A DNA stretch of 17,021 bases from Bacillota bacterium. GTDB taxonomy: Bacteria > Bacillota > Clostridia > Clostridiales > Clostridiaceae. Numbering within the stretch: position 1 is the stretch's first letter; each line of letters begins with the position of its first letter. The notes beneath the pieces were generated by a model, which worked only from the letters and a program-made list of their open reading frames with translations, ran no database searches and was not told the DNA's origin. Location: positions 1 to 17,021 of the forward strand of contig JAEZDX010000293.1 of the NCBI GenBank assembly GCA_023417975.1, given 5' to 3'. Below, piece by piece: positions 15,607 through 17,021 of the stretch. Both the position numbers and the translations under genes were made by a program.

Positions 15607-16233
15607 TTACTTGGAGGCGTAAATTTCGAATTCCGATATCTGTCCTCCGTTGGCTCCAGTATTTTTAGTAAATTGCAATCTGACATATCTCATATCAGCA
15701 GGAGCAGGAAGCTTCACAATTACTTGATTGCCGGTCTTTGGATCAAATTGATAGTCTGCAGCCGGTACTACCTCATTAAAAGTCGTACCATCGGAACTTC
15801 CTAAAACCGTAAAAGCCTGAACTCTTTTTCCCCAAACCTTGTCAGGAACTAATTTTAAACGTATATTGCCAATCTTAGTAGAAGTACCTAAATCAACAGT
15901 GAGTATATTAGGGTAGTTATTCGATTTTCCTTCCCAATAGGTTTCCGTCTTACCATCCGTCACATTAGCTTCAACATATACATCCTCAAAAGCATTGGCG
16001 GTTACGGCTTTTCCTGCAGCCAAATTAGTTCCGAGATCCGCAGGTGTAAATGTTGTTGACTCTGCCCATTTAGGTGTCATCACCTGGGACTGTTCTGGTG
16101 AAGTAACTTTTGTGACGGTTCCCTTAACCTTGGGCACACTTCCAGTATCAAACACAAAGGTTTCAGCTGTTATACCTAAGGATAATATAAAAGCAATTAC
16201 CAATATCCCTATGACATTTTTGCTGTTTTTCAT
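15607..16233 (-). CDS. Exported F5/8-type C (discoidin, CBM32-like) protein
   Basis: Small exported protein, 208 residues. A signal peptide or N-terminal membrane anchor covers about 1-23. A short linker leads to one galactose-binding-like F5/8 type C domain at about 68-206, beginning NLAAGKAVTAN, with VTDGKTETYWEG, LTVDLG, IGNIRLKLV, VLGSSDGTTFNEV and the closing MRYVRLQFT and ISEFEIYA. Such domains bind glycans and are normally appended to enzymes; here it is a stand-alone protein. The start has GAGAGGTGG before the ATG, and the gap from the upstream beta-helix gene is only 27 bases. The gene may have been the C-terminal module of that enzyme, or the product may act with it. The exact ligand cannot be read from the sequence. 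Confidence 0.88.
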   Translation of the reverse strand: MKNSKNVIGILVIAFILSLGITAETFVFDTGSVPKVKGTVTKVTSPEQSQVMTPKWAESTTFTPADLGTNLAAGKAVTANAFEDVYVEANVTDGKTETYWEGKSNNYPNILTVDLGTSTKIGNIRLKLVPDKVWGKRVQAFTVLGSSDGTTFNEVVPAADYQFDPKTGNQVIVKLPAPADMRYVRLQFTKNTGANGGQISEFEIYASK

Positions 16234-16260
16234 TCTCTGCCACCTCTCTTTAATCAGAAA

Positions 16261-17021
16261 TTATTCTATTATTAGGTTCGATACAAATTCATTAGTTGAG
16301 AGCTTTGCATCTGCTGCATTTTTGATGTCTTTGCCAAGGATATTCATACCCTTGATCTTTATATTCTCTATTCCATGTTCTTTATCATAGCCGAGAATTC
16401 TCGAAGGTGCAGCTTTTCCGCTTAGGATTTTAACATTTTCAACTGTAACATTTTTTATATGTCCTCTTTCACCTGTAGATGACCAACTACTTGCTGCAAT
16501 GTTAAAATCAATTAGCTGATCATTAGCACCGGCATCACCTGAACCCATTTGTGCATCCTCAACTACGATATTGTTATAGCGAATATCCTGTACCATAGCA
16601 TTATCTGAATTATGAATACTGATCACAGGCTTATGGAAGTTGTGTAAAACTGTGATATTATTAAATGTAATGTTAGAAATTATAGCATTACTCTTTTTCC
16701 CTTTATTTGTTTCATAACCGATTTCACATGACTGTGCTAAATCAGTCCATACCTTTATATTGTCAAAGGTTATATTGTCGGAGTTTCCTTCATAATTTTT
16801 CACTACCAAACTGTCATCCCAGGATCTTACGAAAGAATTGGTAATTTTAAAGTTCTTACAGGACTGTAATGTGATACCGTCCCCATTTTGTCTTGCAGAT
16901 ATAATTTTAATATTGTTTATATTTGCATTTTCACACCCTAAGGAATTAAAAGTCCATGCGTTAGGATTCATAAGAATAATTCCATCTACAGTTATATTTT
17001 TCGAGTGAACAAATTCTATTG
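16261..17021 (-). CDS. Right-handed beta-helix glycosidase-like protein, C-terminal part (cut by window edge)
   Basis: The open frame runs through the window end, so the true start lies beyond 17021; about 253 residues are visible. It opens IEFVHSKNITVDGIILMNPNAW and continues with parallel beta-helix repeats of the form N-x-I-x-F-x-N-I. ARQNGDGITLQSCKNFKITNSFV followed by RSWDDSLVVK has acidic residues in the places of the NxDG and DD motifs of the GH28 and GH49 glycosidase clan. The family cannot be fixed: GH28 (polygalacturonase-like) and GH49 (dextranase or isopullulanase-like) are both candidates. It is the first visible gene of the exported-protein operon and presumably carries a signal peptide outside the window. 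It ends EFVSNLIIE just before the F5/8 gene. Confidence 0.82.
   Translation of the reverse strand, partial: IEFVHSKNITVDGIILMNPNAWTFNSLGCENANINNIKIISARQNGDGITLQSCKNFKITNSFVRSWDDSLVVKNYEGNSDNITFDNIKVWTDLAQSCEIGYETNKGKKSNAIISNITFNNITVLHNFHKPVISIHNSDNAMVQDIRYNNIVVEDAQMGSGDAGANDQLIDFNIAASSWSSTGERGHIKNVTVENVKILSGKAAPSRILGYDKEHGIENIKIKGMNILGKDIKNAADAKLSTNEFVSNLIIE

Noticed and set aside
1..17021. CRISPR arrays, tRNA or rRNA genes, insertion sequences, prophage genes
   Set aside because: I read for regular repeats with spacers, cloverleaf patterns and transposase-like proteins and saw none; the gaps between genes are short and hold only promoters and hairpins.

Overview
The window looks like chromosomal DNA from a low-GC, Gram-positive anaerobe of the class Clostridia (Lachnospiraceae or Ruminiclostridium-like). 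The reasons are AT-rich sequence, strong AGGAGG-type ribosome binding sites, GTG and TTG starts, YesM/YesN-type two-component genes, an ABC sugar importer without its own ATPase, and a wall-anchor-like NPSTGD tail. It reads as one carbohydrate-utilisation locus. Both ends cut genes, and the first ~24 bases are GC-rich and do not fit the gene they sit in, so the left end may be an assembly junction.

Layout. (1) 1-4997, minus strand: two different GH65 inverting phosphorylases followed by the start of a beta-phosphoglucomutase. Together they would convert imported alpha-glucosides to beta-glucose-1-phosphate and then glucose-6-phosphate. A hairpin separates the two GH65 genes. (2) 5290-6552, plus strand: a YesN-type response regulator with an AraC output domain, divergent from the phosphorylases. 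(3) 6696-10009, minus strand: solute-binding lipoprotein, then two permeases of an oligosaccharide ABC importer. The binding-protein gene is broken by one in-frame TAA, and a hairpin separates it from the permeases. (4) 10203-11177, plus strand: a sensor protein with the extracellular and membrane parts of a YesM-like kinase but no kinase domain. It converges on (5) 11195-12934, minus strand: a complete YesM-like sensor kinase with its own good promoter. (6) 13082-17021, minus strand: a group of exported proteins, namely a right-handed beta-helix glycosidase-like enzyme (cut by the window edge), a small F5/8-type C (CBM32-like) protein, a membrane-anchored protein, and a larger surface protein with an NPSTGD anchor-like tail. 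The last two share a domain of about 155 residues that I do not recognise, present three times in all.

How it may work together (inference). The beta-helix enzyme cuts a glycan outside the cell, the surface proteins hold glycan or enzyme, and the ABC importer brings in oligosaccharides. The GH65 pair and PgmB split them with phosphate instead of water, and the kinase and YesN regulator switch the locus on. A short motif close to TAAATGGTTTACAAA recurs in the three control regions that serve the phosphorylase, regulator, importer, truncated-sensor and kinase genes; it is a candidate operator for the regulator. The actual sugar is not settled by the sequence: alpha-glucans (if the beta-helix protein is GH49-like) and pectic or rhamnose-containing glycans (if it is GH28-like) are both open.
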